Source: Streptomyces odonnellii
GTDB taxonomy: Bacteria; Actinomycetota; Actinomycetes; Streptomycetales; Streptomycetaceae
Direction of reading: 5' to 3'
Length of the DNA stretch: 46,954 nucleotides
Assembly: GCF_000981895.1 (NCBI RefSeq)
Contig: NZ_LATD01000155.1
Location: 1-46,954 of the forward strand
Shown: positions 21,068 to 29,189 of the stretch, one piece after another
How positions within the stretch are numbered: position 1 is the first letter of the stretch
How the letters are laid out: every line of letters begins with the position of its first letter
Translations under genes and position numbers: made by a program
The notes under the pieces: generated by a model
Database searches by the model: none
What the model was told of the DNA's origin: nothing
The model's input: the letters and a program-made list of their open reading frames with translations, nothing else

Positions 21068-22585
21068 ATGAGCACGGATCAGGAGAACAGGGGAGCGGCC
21101 GGCCAGGACGGCCCGAGACCGGCCCCGTCCGCAGGCACCCGCCGAGCCGCCGGCGCCACCCCGGCCAAGGGCGCGTACCCGGCCGCCGGCGCCGGTGCCC
21201 GGGGTGTGTCGCGGCGTACGGTCGCCAGGTCGGCCGCCGCCGCGGCGCTGCTCGGCCTGGGAGCGGCCCGTACCGCCTCCGCCACGGAGAGGCCGGCGGC
21301 CGCCCGTTACGACGCGATCGTCATCGGGGCCGGGTTCGCCGGGGTCACCGCGGCCCGTGAACTCACGGCGCGGGGCGCCAGGACGCTGATCCTCGAAGCC
21401 AGGAACCGTATCGGCGGCCGTACCTGGACCGACACCTTCGCGGGCCAGCGGGTCGAGATCGGCGGCACCTGGGTCGAGGACACCCAGCCGCACATCGGCC
21501 GCGAGATCCGGCGGTACGGCATACCCCTGACCGAGGACATACCGCCCGAGCGCACCTTCTTCCCCACCCGCGACGGCCCCAGGGAGTTCGGGGTGGAGGA
21601 GGGTTTCGGGCGGATGGGCGCGGTGTACGAGCCCATCTTCGACGGCTCCCGTCAGTATTTCGAGCGCCCTTACGAGCCCCTGCACCGGGCGGATCTGCTG
21701 CGCACGGTGGACCGGCTCTCGCTCCGTGACCGGCTCGACCGGATGAGGCTCTCCCGGAGCGACGAACTCCTTGTCGTGGGGCAGACATCGGTCTACTCGG
21801 GCGGCTCCAGCGACGACGGCGCACTGACCATGCTGGCGCAGCAGTGGGCCCTCGCCGGCTGGAGCAACGAGGGCTGGAACAACACCATGCGCTACCGGCT
21901 GGAGAACGGTACGCACCGGCTGCTGACGGCGATGCTGGACGATCAGGCGCCCGCGCTGCTGCTCAACTCACCGGTCGCCGCGGTCGATCAGCGCGGAGGA
22001 CGGGTCACCGTGACCACGCGCTCCGGGCGGGTCTTCCGGACGGACGCCGTGGTGGTGGCGATACCGGCGAACATGTGGCGGACCGTCGCCTTCACCCCCG
22101 GCCTGCCCGAGGCCCATGCCACCGCGTCCCGGCAGGGCCTCGCCATCACCCGTGCCACCAAACTGTGGATCCACGCCCGCAGTTCGGCGGGCCGTTTCTA
22201 CGCCCAGGCCGGGGAGGGATTCCCGCTCTCGCTGCTGATTCCCGACAAGAGGCTCGCCGACGGCAGTCAGTTGTTCATCGGATTCAGCGTCGACCCGGCG
22301 TTCGACCCCTCCGATCACGGGGCGGTGCGCCGCGCGGTACGGCTGCTGGGCCCGGACATCGAGGTCATCGACGTACGCGCCCAGGACTGGGGCAACGACC
22401 CGTACGCGCGTGGCGGCTGGACATTCCGCAAGCCCGGCCAGCTCACCTCGCTCTATCCCGCCGTCCAGCGGCCCCATGGGCGGATCGCCTTCGCGAGCGG
22501 CGACATCGCCGACGGGTGGAGCGGCTATATCGACGGCGCGATCGAATCCGGTCTGCGGGCCGCCGGTCAGATATCGGCGACGTGA
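21068..22585 (+). CDS. Flavin-containing amine oxidase (MAO/polyamine oxidase family) with Tat-type signal
   Basis: This is a 505-residue flavoprotein. A flexible N-terminus (1-45) leads to a twin-arginine-like export segment: SRRTVA (48-53), then an Ala/Leu-rich stretch ending TASA. The FAD-binding site is YDAIVIGAGFAG (81-92), followed by LEARNRIGGRTWTD (109-122) and EIGGTWVED. The C-terminal FAD segment is GRIAFASGDIADGWSGYIDGAIESG. No Cys sits at the covalent-FAD position of mammalian MAO, so FAD is probably non-covalent. The family oxidises amines or L-amino acids to imines with oxygen. The Tat-like signal suggests folding before export, or a vestigial signal. The gene has its own promoter with SARP-type repeats and a GAGGAG ribosome site, and probably forms an operon with the next gene (76-nt gap). 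Confidence 0.9.
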   Translation: MSTDQENRGAAGQDGPRPAPSAGTRRAAGATPAKGAYPAAGAGARGVSRRTVARSAAAAALLGLGAARTASATERPAAARYDAIVIGAGFAGVTAARELTARGARTLILEARNRIGGRTWTDTFAGQRVEIGGTWVEDTQPHIGREIRRYGIPLTEDIPPERTFFPTRDGPREFGVEEGFGRMGAVYEPIFDGSRQYFERPYEPLHRADLLRTVDRLSLRDRLDRMRLSRSDELLVVGQTSVYSGGSSDDGALTMLAQQWALAGWSNEGWNNTMRYRLENGTHRLLTAMLDDQAPALLLNSPVAAVDQRGGRVTVTTRSGRVFRTDAVVVAIPANMWRTVAFTPGLPEAHATASRQGLAITRATKLWIHARSSAGRFYAQAGEGFPLSLLIPDKRLADGSQLFIGFSVDPAFDPSDHGAVRRAVRLLGPDIEVIDVRAQDWGNDPYARGGWTFRKPGQLTSLYPAVQRPHGRIAFASGDIADGWSGYIDGAIESGLRAAGQISAT

Positions 22586-22661
22586 GACGTGGTCCGCCGT
22601 CAATTCTGCTCACCCACCGCTCATCGAATCATGTCGGAAATGCAGAGAAGAGGATCCGGAA

Positions 22662-23870
22662 GTGGCCCCCAGCACAGCTTCGAGCACAGCCCTGAGCACA
22701 GAAGCAGAGTCCGCAGAGTCCGTCCTGGAAGCGGTACGGGAGATCGTCCCGGCACTGCGCGAGAACGGCCAGGAGTCCGAGGAGCGGCGGTGGATCCTGG
22801 ACGAGAACATCGAACTCCTGGTAAAAGCCGGTGTGTTCCGCATGGCCGTGCCGAAGCGGTTCGGCGGCCTTGATCTCAGCCTCGCCGAACAGGCGAAGGT
22901 GATCTCGGAGATCGGCCGTGGCTGCCCCTCCACCGCCTGGGTCACCATGGTGTGGGTGACCAGCACCTGGACGGCCACGCTCTATCCCGACCGGACCCAG
23001 GAGGAAGTGTTCGCCGACGGTTCTGTCCGTATCTCCAGCGCCTTCGCCCCGACCGGAACGCTGGTGCCCGTCGAGGGCGGATACCGTCTCAGCGGCACAT
23101 GGCGCTACAACTCCGGCTGCCGGGGCGCCGACTGGAATTTCACCGCCGTGATGGTCGAGCGCCCCGACGGCGCCGAGGAAGAGGCCATGGCGCTTCTGCC
23201 CATGTCCGAGATGGTGATCACCGACGACTGGCATGTGTCGGCGGGCAGCGCCACGGGCAGCGCGACCACGACCGCCAAGGACGTGTTCATACCGGACCAC
23301 CATGTGGTCGGTTTCGAAGAGGTGATGTTCAGCGCCACCGGAGACCGGTCCAACACCGGTGCCACCGGGCGGAATTACGGGCTGCTCAGCTTTGTGATGG
23401 CCGAGTGCGCGGCGGTGTTCACGGGTATCGCCCGGGGTGCGTACGAGCTCTTCCTGGAGCGGCTGCCCGGCCGCGGAATCACCTACACCCCCTGGGAGGA
23501 CCAGAGTCTGCACCCGCTCACACAGCTTCAGGTCGCCACCGCCGCCAACAAGATCACCGCGGCCGAGAAGCTTGCCGAGGTGTGGCTCGAACTGCTCCAG
23601 GAGCGCGCCGACGCGGGTGAACAGCCGACGCTTGCGGAGAAGGCGATCGTACGAGGTCAGACCGCCTTCGCCGCGCAGCTCGCCAAGGAGGCGGTGGAGC
23701 TTCTCTACACCGCCAGCGGCGGCAGTGTCATTCAGCGCAGTGTGCCTTTCCAGCGGTTCCACCGGGACATCCAGGGCTTCTCACTGCACGCTCTCGCCCA
23801 GGTGAATGTGAACCTGGAACTCCAGGGCCGGGTACTGCTCGGTCTCGACCCGGAGACCTATTTCCTCTGA
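22662..23870 (+). CDS. Acyl-CoA-dehydrogenase-fold flavin monooxygenase (HsaA/DszC-like, group D)
   Basis: This 402-residue protein has the acyl-CoA dehydrogenase fold but the marks of two-component flavin hydroxylases. FRMAVPKRFGGLDLSLAE (59-76) lies in the helical N-domain, GRGCPSTAW (86-93) follows, the beta-domain has LSGTWRYNSGCRGADW (143-158), and DDWHVSAGSATGS (188-200) is where HsaA/HpaB-type enzymes have W-x-V-x-G-x-x-x-TGS. A late FHRDIQGFSLHAL matches the His-containing active-site region. It would use FMNH2 or FADH2 from a separate reductase to hydroxylate an aromatic, carbon or nitrogen centre (nitrososynthases share this fold). No flavin reductase is obvious nearby. The GTG at 22662 is chosen for the GAAGAGGA upstream. 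A hairpin follows the stop. Confidence 0.85.
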   Translation: MAPSTASSTALSTEAESAESVLEAVREIVPALRENGQESEERRWILDENIELLVKAGVFRMAVPKRFGGLDLSLAEQAKVISEIGRGCPSTAWVTMVWVTSTWTATLYPDRTQEEVFADGSVRISSAFAPTGTLVPVEGGYRLSGTWRYNSGCRGADWNFTAVMVERPDGAEEEAMALLPMSEMVITDDWHVSAGSATGSATTTAKDVFIPDHHVVGFEEVMFSATGDRSNTGATGRNYGLLSFVMAECAAVFTGIARGAYELFLERLPGRGITYTPWEDQSLHPLTQLQVATAANKITAAEKLAEVWLELLQERADAGEQPTLAEKAIVRGQTAFAAQLAKEAVELLYTASGGSVIQRSVPFQRFHRDIQGFSLHALAQVNVNLELQGRVLLGLDPETYFL

Positions 23871-23880
23871 GCGGGCGCCT

Positions 23881-23958
23881 GGTGAGGCCCCTGGGCCGGG
23901 ATGGAACCGTGACGGTCGGGATCGACGCGTGACGGTGACTCCCGTCAGGGGCCTCACC
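23881..23958. terminator. Convergent long-loop hairpin terminator
   Basis: Perfect 13-bp arms, GGTGAGGCCCCTG (23881-23893) and CAGGGGCCTCACC (23946-23958), enclose a 52-nt loop that itself contains CGTGACGGT twice. It lies between the convergent monooxygenase and GlxA-type regulator genes, and its right arm overlaps the last codons of the regulator. Confidence 0.7.
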
Positions 23959-24967
23959 CATGCCCGGACTTCACGGTCGTACGGCAGGGGAACGCCCGCC
24001 GGTAGTCGCTCGGCGACACCCCGATATGGATGTTGAAGTGCCGCCGCAGATTCGTCGACGTACCCAGTCCGCTGAACTCGCTGATCTTCTCGATGGGCAG
24101 ATCGGTGGATTCCAGCAGGCTTTGCGCCCGTGACAGCCGCTGATTGAGCAGCCATTGCAGGGGGGTGGTGCCCGTCACCGACTGGAGGCGCCGGAAGAAC
24201 GTACGGGGACTCATTCCCGCGCGCTTCGCCAAGTCGTCGACGGTCAGGGGCTGATCCAGGTTCTCCGTCGCCCACTGGAGCACCGGGCTGAGGCTGTCGT
24301 CGTCCGACACGGGCACCGTGAGATCGATGAACTGGCTCTGGCCGCCCGGACGGTGGGCGGGCACCACCATGCGCCGTGCGAGCTGGTTGGCGACATGGGC
24401 GCCCAGGTCCTGCCGTACGAGATGCAGACACAGGTCGAGGCCGGCGCTGAGCCCCGCACTGGTGAGCACGTCGCCGTCGTCGACGTACAGCACCGAGTCG
24501 TCCACCTCGACCTCCGGGAAGCGTCTCTTGAGGGTGGCGGTGTGCATCCAATGGGCGGTGGCCCGGCGGCCGTTCAGCAGCCCGGCCTCGGCGAGCGCGA
24601 ACGCTCCGTTGCACAGGGAGACCATCCTGGCCCCGCGCTTCGCCGCCGTGCGCAGTGCGTCGATCAGCTCCTCGGGCAGCGGACTGTTCTCGTCCACGAC
24701 GGCGTCCGGCACGGACGGAACTATCACCGTGTCCGCGTCGGCGAGGTCCGCCAGGCTGTACGGCGTGGTGAGCGCGAAGCCGAAGCCGCGCCCGGGGGCC
24801 TCCGGCTGTGTCGCGCAGAGCCGTACGTCGTACCAGGAGTCGGCCAGGTCCGGCTGAGGAGTGCCGAACACCGAGCAGGCGATGCCGAGTTCGTAGACGT
24901 CCCCGACCGGGATGTTGGTGTTGTCGATCACTGCGATGGCAACCGTTCCCACACTCATGGGCCTCAT
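23954..24967 (-). CDS. GlxA/FtrA-type AraC-family transcription regulator with DJ-1/PfpI domain
   Basis: This 337-residue regulator has an N-terminal DJ-1/PfpI (class I amidotransferase-like) domain (about 5-190) with the nucleophile-elbow segment VSLCNGAFALAEAGLLNG and TAHW. Two AraC-type helix-turn-helix motifs follow (about 230-330): LTVDDLAKRAGMSPRTFFRRL and PIEKISEFSGLGTSTNLRRHF, with the closing GVSPSDYRRAF. Such proteins often sense amines or small metabolites and regulate catabolic or export genes. The start is ATG 24967 or ATG 24958, the latter with a close GAGG. It is divergent from the DHA2 exporter, and the shared gap holds an inverted repeat likely to be its operator. Confidence 0.9.
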   Translation of the reverse strand: MRPMSVGTVAIAVIDNTNIPVGDVYELGIACSVFGTPQPDLADSWYDVRLCATQPEAPGRGFGFALTTPYSLADLADADTVIVPSVPDAVVDENSPLPEELIDALRTAAKRGARMVSLCNGAFALAEAGLLNGRRATAHWMHTATLKRRFPEVEVDDSVLYVDDGDVLTSAGLSAGLDLCLHLVRQDLGAHVANQLARRMVVPAHRPGGQSQFIDLTVPVSDDDSLSPVLQWATENLDQPLTVDDLAKRAGMSPRTFFRRLQSVTGTTPLQWLLNQRLSRAQSLLESTDLPIEKISEFSGLGTSTNLRRHFNIHIGVSPSDYRRAFPCRTTVKSGHG

Positions 24968-24972
24968 CGTAC

Positions 24973-25005
24973 GGCAGGAATTTTTCGTAGGACGTCAGTC
25001 CTGCC
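24973..25005. promoter_or_regulatory. Inverted-repeat operator candidate between regulator and exporter
   Basis: GGCAGGA (24973-24979) and TCCTGCC (24999-25005) form 7-bp arms. Inside, AGGAC (24989-24993) and GTCCT (24998-25002) form a second dyad with a 4-nt centre. The site lies just upstream of the GlxA-type gene in a 149-bp divergent promoter region. Confidence 0.45.
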
Positions 25006-25116
25006 ACTTTCGGCCGTGGTCACGCGATGGAAGCGTGGACGGCGCTTGATCGGATCCCGATCGGATACGCGCGGCGGGCGTTCGGCCCGTACCGCTCAAC
25101 GGAGGAGAAACAACTG

Positions 25117-26613
25117 ATGGACCGTGGACAGGTCGGCAACAGCCCACCGCCGGGCGGCGGGGCGGGGCCGGACCCTCGCAGGTGGAAGGCCCTGGCGCTG
25201 TTGTGCGCGGCCTACTTCATGGTGATCGTCGACTCCCAGATCGTGATCCTGGCGCTTCCGGAGATCGAGTCGGATCTCGGCTTCTCGGCCGGCGGTGTCC
25301 AGTGGGTCCTCAGCGCCTATCTCCTGAGCTTCGGCGGACTGCTGCTGTTCGGCGGCCGTACCGCCGATCTGCTGGGCGGCCGGCGGATGTTCATGGTCGG
25401 CACGGTGCTCTTCCTCGTCTCGTCCGTGGTGTGCGGTCTCGCCTGGACCAGCGAGGTGCTGGTGGTGACGCGCATCATCCAGGGCATCGCCGCCGCGATC
25501 ATGGCCCCGACCGCCATGGCCGTCCTCATGACCACCTTCGGCGAGGGCTCGGAACGCAACCGGGCGCTGGGCATCTGGACGGGCATCGGCGCTTTCGGCG
25601 CGACCGCGGCCCTGCTGATCGGCGGCCCGATCACCGAGGGCCTCGGCTGGGAGTGGATCTTCTTCATCAACATTCCCATCGCCCTGGTGGTGCTGGTGCT
25701 CGGCCCGCGGCTGCTGCGCGAGACGCCCATCAGCGAGGGGAAGCGCTCCTTCGACCCGGCCGGCGCCATCACCATCACCGCGGCGATCGCCCTGCTGATC
25801 TACGCGGTCGTGGAGGCCCCCGAGGTGGGCTGGGGCGACGGGCAGACGATCGGTCTGATCGTCGCGGCGGCCGTACTGGTCGTGGTCTTCGCGCTGATCG
25901 AGCAGCGCGCGGCGAGCCCGCTGGTGCCGCTGCGCATCTTCCGCTCGCCCACCATGGTCGGCGGCAATCTCATGATGCTTCTGGTCGCGATGGCCACCTA
26001 TGGCGGGGCGCTGATCACCTCGCTGTACGCACAGCAGGTCCTCGCGTACACCGCGGTGTTCTTCGGTCTGAGCACGGCGATCTACTCGGCGATGTCCATC
26101 GTCGGATCCAATGTCAGCGGTCCGGTGGCCACCCGGTTCGGATTCAAGCCGGTGGCCGTGGCCGGCACGGTCCTGCTCGGCATCGGCACCCTGCTCCTGG
26201 CCCAGGTGTCGGCGGACGGCGACTACTTCGGTGATCTCTTCTGGGGTCTGCTGGTCTTCGGCTCGGGTATCGGTACGACGGTCGTGGCGTCGTCCATCGC
26301 CGCGCTGAGCGGTGTACGGGCCAACGAGTCCGGCCTGGCGTCGGGCATCAACAACTCCGTCTTCCAGATCGGGGCCGCGCTCGGTATCGCGGTCTGCTCC
26401 AGCGTGGCCATGGCGTACACTTCCGGGCCGACCGAGCGCGTGGCCCTGACCGAGGGGTTCCAGGCGGCCTTCTTCGCCACCGCCGCGATGGCCGGAATCG
26501 CACTGGTCGTCGCGCTCGTTCTCTTGCTGATCCGGCAGTCCAAGCCGGGGCAGAGTGTGGAAACCGGCCAAGTCGGTGCGGAACAGCCCACAGCGGTCGC
26601 AAGTCGGGATTGA
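25117..26613 (+). CDS. DHA2-family (14-TM) MFS drug/metabolite exporter
   Basis: This 498-residue integral membrane protein has about 14 hydrophobic segments. It opens with LLCAAYFMVIVDSQIVILALPEIESDLGFS, where the VDSQIVILALP segment is the DHA2 motif D1-like region, followed by FGGRTADLLGGRRMFMVG (motif A) and the proton-linked antiport region QGIAAAIMAPTAMAVL. The end is a short hydrophilic tail. This family (EmrB/QacA type) exports antibiotics and other toxic small molecules. The ATG at 25117 has GGAGGAG 10 nt upstream. It is divergent from the GlxA-type gene, probably its regulator, and is probably co-transcribed with the next gene. It is the only exporter in the redox locus. Confidence 0.93.
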   Translation: MDRGQVGNSPPPGGGAGPDPRRWKALALLCAAYFMVIVDSQIVILALPEIESDLGFSAGGVQWVLSAYLLSFGGLLLFGGRTADLLGGRRMFMVGTVLFLVSSVVCGLAWTSEVLVVTRIIQGIAAAIMAPTAMAVLMTTFGEGSERNRALGIWTGIGAFGATAALLIGGPITEGLGWEWIFFINIPIALVVLVLGPRLLRETPISEGKRSFDPAGAITITAAIALLIYAVVEAPEVGWGDGQTIGLIVAAAVLVVVFALIEQRAASPLVPLRIFRSPTMVGGNLMMLLVAMATYGGALITSLYAQQVLAYTAVFFGLSTAIYSAMSIVGSNVSGPVATRFGFKPVAVAGTVLLGIGTLLLAQVSADGDYFGDLFWGLLVFGSGIGTTVVASSIAALSGVRANESGLASGINNSVFQIGAALGIAVCSSVAMAYTSGPTERVALTEGFQAAFFATAAMAGIALVVALVLLLIRQSKPGQSVETGQVGAEQPTAVASRD

Positions 26614-26750
26614 CTCCGGTAGCAGTGTGTGCGGTGTGTGCCGCTACGCGCCGTACCTGACGGTGTGTCGGCCCACCAAGAGCGCCTCTGCGATCCTGGA
26701 CCGCTCAGCGATCCTGAACCACCCTTCACGTACCGAGCAGAAAGACAGCT

Positions 26751-27332
26751 ATGACCACCTTATGGCCCGAACTCGTCACCACGGCCGCCGCCGAGACGAC
26801 CGCCGTCCTCGACAAGGGCGCCGGCCTGGACTGGCGGCGCCCGGCCGGTGACCTCGACTGGCAGTGCCGGGCGACCCTCGACCACATCGCGCTCGGTGTG
26901 GTGGGGTACGCAGGCCTGCTGATCGCGCGGCCGACCGACCGCTACATCACCCTGTTCGCCTCGATCGACCAGGCCGCGCCGATCGCCCACTGCCTGGAGG
27001 CGATCCGGATCTCCGGCTCGATCCTGGCGTCGGCGGTCCGTGAGGCGTCACCCGAGGTCCGGAGCTGGCACCCGTACGGCCACTCCGACGGCCCCGGCTT
27101 CGCGGCCATGGGCGTACTGGAAATGACCGTGCACGCCAGGGACATCGCCCTCGGCCTCGGATTCGACTGGAGCCCGTCGGACGAGATGTCGGCGCCTGTG
27201 GTCGAGCGACTGTTCCCGGATGCTCCGTCCGGTTTCCGTCCGGCCGAAACCCTTCTCTGGTGTACGGGGCGCACAGAACTGCCCGGACTTCCGCGCCGGC
27301 GTAATTGGCAGTGGAACGGCGCTGTGCGCTGA
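26751..27332 (+). CDS. Maleylpyruvate isomerase/DinB-fold family protein
   Basis: This 193-residue protein of the TIGR03086/mycothiol-dependent maleylpyruvate-isomerase-like superfamily has a four-helix DinB fold. The metal-ligand pattern is visible as His45 (TLDHIALG), Glu124 and His128 (EMTVHARDIALGLG). Members use a divalent metal and sometimes mycothiol; the actual reaction here is unknown. The ATG at 26751 gives a gap of 137 nt from the exporter, which contains short direct repeats (GTGTGTGCG-like, and GCGATCCTG twice, 18 bp apart) but no clear promoter. Codon 4 is a rare TTA, suggesting bldA-dependent translation. A 9-bp hairpin follows. Confidence 0.82.
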   Translation: MTTLWPELVTTAAAETTAVLDKGAGLDWRRPAGDLDWQCRATLDHIALGVVGYAGLLIARPTDRYITLFASIDQAAPIAHCLEAIRISGSILASAVREASPEVRSWHPYGHSDGPGFAAMGVLEMTVHARDIALGLGFDWSPSDEMSAPVVERLFPDAPSGFRPAETLLWCTGRTELPGLPRRRNWQWNGAVR

Positions 27333-27352
27333 GCCCCTGCTCCATCGCCCAG

Positions 27353-27377
27353 GGGTACGGGCCAGTTCCCGTACCCC
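27353..27377 (+). terminator. Hairpin terminator before the P450 promoter
   Basis: GGGGTACGG (27353-27361) pairs with CCGTACCCC (27369-27377) across a 7-nt loop, 20 nt downstream of the preceding stop codon and 16 nt before the P450 heptamer repeats. Confidence 0.65.
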
Positions 27378-27393
27378 CGTCGAATGTGAGCCG

Positions 27394-27426
27394 ATTAGCG
27401 CCCCATTACTGGCGGGAGGGTAGTAG
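27394..27426 (+). promoter_or_regulatory. Candidate SARP-dependent promoter of the P450-ferredoxin operon
   Basis: ATTAGCG (27394-27400) and ATTACTG (27405-27411) lie 11 bp apart, then a 9-bp gap and a -10-like TAGTAG (27421-27426). Spacing and distance to the -10 equal those of the amine oxidase promoter. The 12-mer GATTAGCGCCCC at 27393-27404 also occurs inverted at 19718-19729. Confidence 0.6.
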
Positions 27427-27536
27427 GCATTAGGCTTCCGGAGATCTCTGCGGAATCCCCGCAAGATTTCTGCGATTCGAAGTTCTGTGCGAGGTCGCAT
27501 CCGACCTGAATGGCCAGGCTAATTATGGAGGTAGAA

Positions 27537-28778
27537 ATGACCACTTCAGGAAACCCTCCGAAGCTTTTCGATCGCGACTACTACCAGGACCCGTATCCGG
27601 CCTTCTCCTGGCTTCGGGACAACGCTCCGGTGCATGAATTCACCTTCCCGGCCGGTGCGGTGACGATGTGGATCATCACACGCTTCGACGATGTGCACGC
27701 CCTGCTGGGCGACCAGCGCTTCAGCAATGACGCGGCGGCCTGGGCGAGCCAGGAATTCAAGGACGCCGGACTCGTCTACGCACAGGGCACGCCGGTCGAA
27801 CGAATCCTCACGGTCCTCGATCCGCCGGACCATACCCGGGTGCGCCGGCTCGCCATGAGCGCCTTCACTCCGCGGCGCACCGCCCAGTGGGAGGAACCCA
27901 CCTCGCGCATAGTGGCGTCCGCGCTGGACCGGCTGGAGAAGCGCGACCAACCGGATGTGATGGAGTTCGCGAGCACCGTGCCCGCCGAGGTCATGGGCGA
28001 GATCATGGGGATCCCGCTCGACCGCTTCAAGGACATGCTGCACGCCATCGAGCGGGCGTTCAACACGGATCCCGGGGGCCAGGACGACGTCACGCGCGCC
28101 TTCGAGGAGATCGGGGCGTACGGCAGGGAGCTGGTCGCGGAGAAGCGGCGGCGGCCCGGCACCGATCTCACCTCCAGCCTCATCCAGGCCAGGGACGGCG
28201 ACGACCGCCTCAACGAGGAGGAGCTGGTCGCCATGGTCGCCCTCATGATCATGGTGGGTCTGGACACCACCCGGAATCTGATCGGCTCGGCCGCCCTCGC
28301 ACTGCTCGACAACCCGGACCAGCGCGAACTGCTGCGTACACGGCCCGAGTTGGCCAGCTCGGCGGTGGAGGAGTTCCTGCGGTACGAAGGGGCGCTGACC
28401 ATCGGACTCTTCCGCTTCGCCAGGGAGGAGGTGGAGATCGGCGGGGTGAGACTGCCGGCCGGAGCCCCCGTGGTGGCCGCGCTGCAGTCGGCCAACCGCG
28501 ACCCCCGGCGCTTCGAGAACCCGGATCACCTGGACATCACGCGCGACGGTCCCCGCCACCTCGGTCTCGGCCATGGACTGCACAACTGCCTCGGCGCGGC
28601 GCTGGCCCGGCTCGAATCGGCGATCGCCGTCCCCGCCCTCTTCGAACGGTTCCCGCGCCTGCGGCTCGCGGTTCCGCGCTCGGAACTCCGTTACAACGAA
28701 ACCTGGTTGCTGCGCAGTCTCACCAGCCTTCCGGTCGATCTGCACGGTGACGGTCTTCGCGGCGACGGCCGGGACTGA
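27537..28778 (+). CDS. Cytochrome P450 monooxygenase
   Basis: This 413-residue soluble bacterial P450 has LDPPDHTRVRRL (94-105, C-helix), the I-helix oxygen-activating motif GLDTT (241-245, a variant of AGxxT), ExxR at Glu279-Arg282, and the heme ligand region GLGHGLHNCLGAALA with Cys351. The usual Phe at the start of the heme signature is Leu. The start ATG 27537 is set by a strong GGAGG 5 nt upstream; the ATG at 27510 lacks one. The enzyme probably hydroxylates or couples a metabolite made by this locus, taking electrons from the ferredoxin encoded 32 nt downstream. It is a CYP of the class-I actinobacterial type; the substrate cannot be predicted. Confidence 0.95.
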   Translation: MTTSGNPPKLFDRDYYQDPYPAFSWLRDNAPVHEFTFPAGAVTMWIITRFDDVHALLGDQRFSNDAAAWASQEFKDAGLVYAQGTPVERILTVLDPPDHTRVRRLAMSAFTPRRTAQWEEPTSRIVASALDRLEKRDQPDVMEFASTVPAEVMGEIMGIPLDRFKDMLHAIERAFNTDPGGQDDVTRAFEEIGAYGRELVAEKRRRPGTDLTSSLIQARDGDDRLNEEELVAMVALMIMVGLDTTRNLIGSAALALLDNPDQRELLRTRPELASSAVEEFLRYEGALTIGLFRFAREEVEIGGVRLPAGAPVVAALQSANRDPRRFENPDHLDITRDGPRHLGLGHGLHNCLGAALARLESAIAVPALFERFPRLRLAVPRSELRYNETWLLRSLTSLPVDLHGDGLRGDGRD

Positions 28779-28810
28779 CGGCGGGACTTGACTGGGGGAG
28801 GTGAGAGCGA

Positions 28811-29071
28811 GTGAGGACGATTCTCCGTGTCGACCGCCGGGAGTGCGCCGGCTCAGGACTGTGCGCGGCCGTCGCGCCGGAGCTGTTCCGGATGACGGAC
28901 GGCGGATTTCCTTCCGTACTGAAGTCCGAACTGTCCGATGCGGATGAGATGGCGGAGGCGGAAGGCGTCATCGCGTGCTGCCCCACCGAGGCGATCAGCT
29001 TCGTGGACGCGGATACGCATGCTGATCCGGATCCGGATGCGTATCAGCATGCGGAAAACGGAGGACGGTGA
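28811..29071 (+). CDS. 3Fe-4S ferredoxin, P450 redox partner
   Basis: This 86-residue ferredoxin has cluster ligands Cys12 and Cys18 (ECAGSGLCAAVAPELF) and a third Cys in ACCPTEAI (56 or 57). The missing fourth ligand position is Gly/Ser, as in the [3Fe-4S] ferredoxins that serve Streptomyces P450s. The start is GTG 28811 after a GGGGGAGGTGAG ribosome site. It lies 32 nt behind the P450 and is surely co-transcribed. The His/Asp/Pro-rich tail (after AISFVDAD) is encoded by two interlocking palindromes, and so is probably shaped by DNA or RNA structure rather than by protein function. Confidence 0.93.
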   Translation: MRTILRVDRRECAGSGLCAAVAPELFRMTDGGFPSVLKSELSDADEMAEAEGVIACCPTEAISFVDADTHADPDPDAYQHAENGGR

Positions 29072-29084
29072 TTCGGATACCGAA
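29012..29084. repeat. Interlocking palindromes at the ferredoxin 3' end
   Basis: GATACGCAT/ATGCGTATC (29012-29020 with 29037-29045) and GCATGCTGAT/ATCAGCATGC (29017-29026 with 29043-29052) overlap, so only one stem can form at a time. A small dyad TTCGG-ATA-CCGAA (29072-29084) follows. The stretch is A/T-richer than its surroundings. Confidence 0.75.
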
Positions 29085-29127
29085 ATCCATGAGGTAACCG
29101 GAATCCAATAGAACCTCCGATGGTTTG

Positions 29128-29167
29128 CTGCGTGTTGTGCCGGTGACTGGCACAGCACGCAGTTTTT
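29128..29167 (+). terminator. Rho-independent terminator after ferredoxin
   Basis: 14-bp arms (29128-29141 and 29149-29162) with one G-U wobble and a 7-nt loop are followed directly by TTTTT. This is the most classical terminator in the window. Confidence 0.9.
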
Positions 29168-29189
29168 CGCGTGACCAGCGCCGGTCCTG

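Noticed and set aside
19859..21916. 685-codon minus-strand frame across imine reductase and amine oxidase
   Set aside because: It runs through a terminator and two well-defined plus-strand enzymes; no family resemblance.
26614..26750. SARP-type box before the maleylpyruvate-isomerase-like gene
   Set aside because: The direct repeats there have 9-bp and 18-bp periods, not 11, and do not resemble RTTAGYG.
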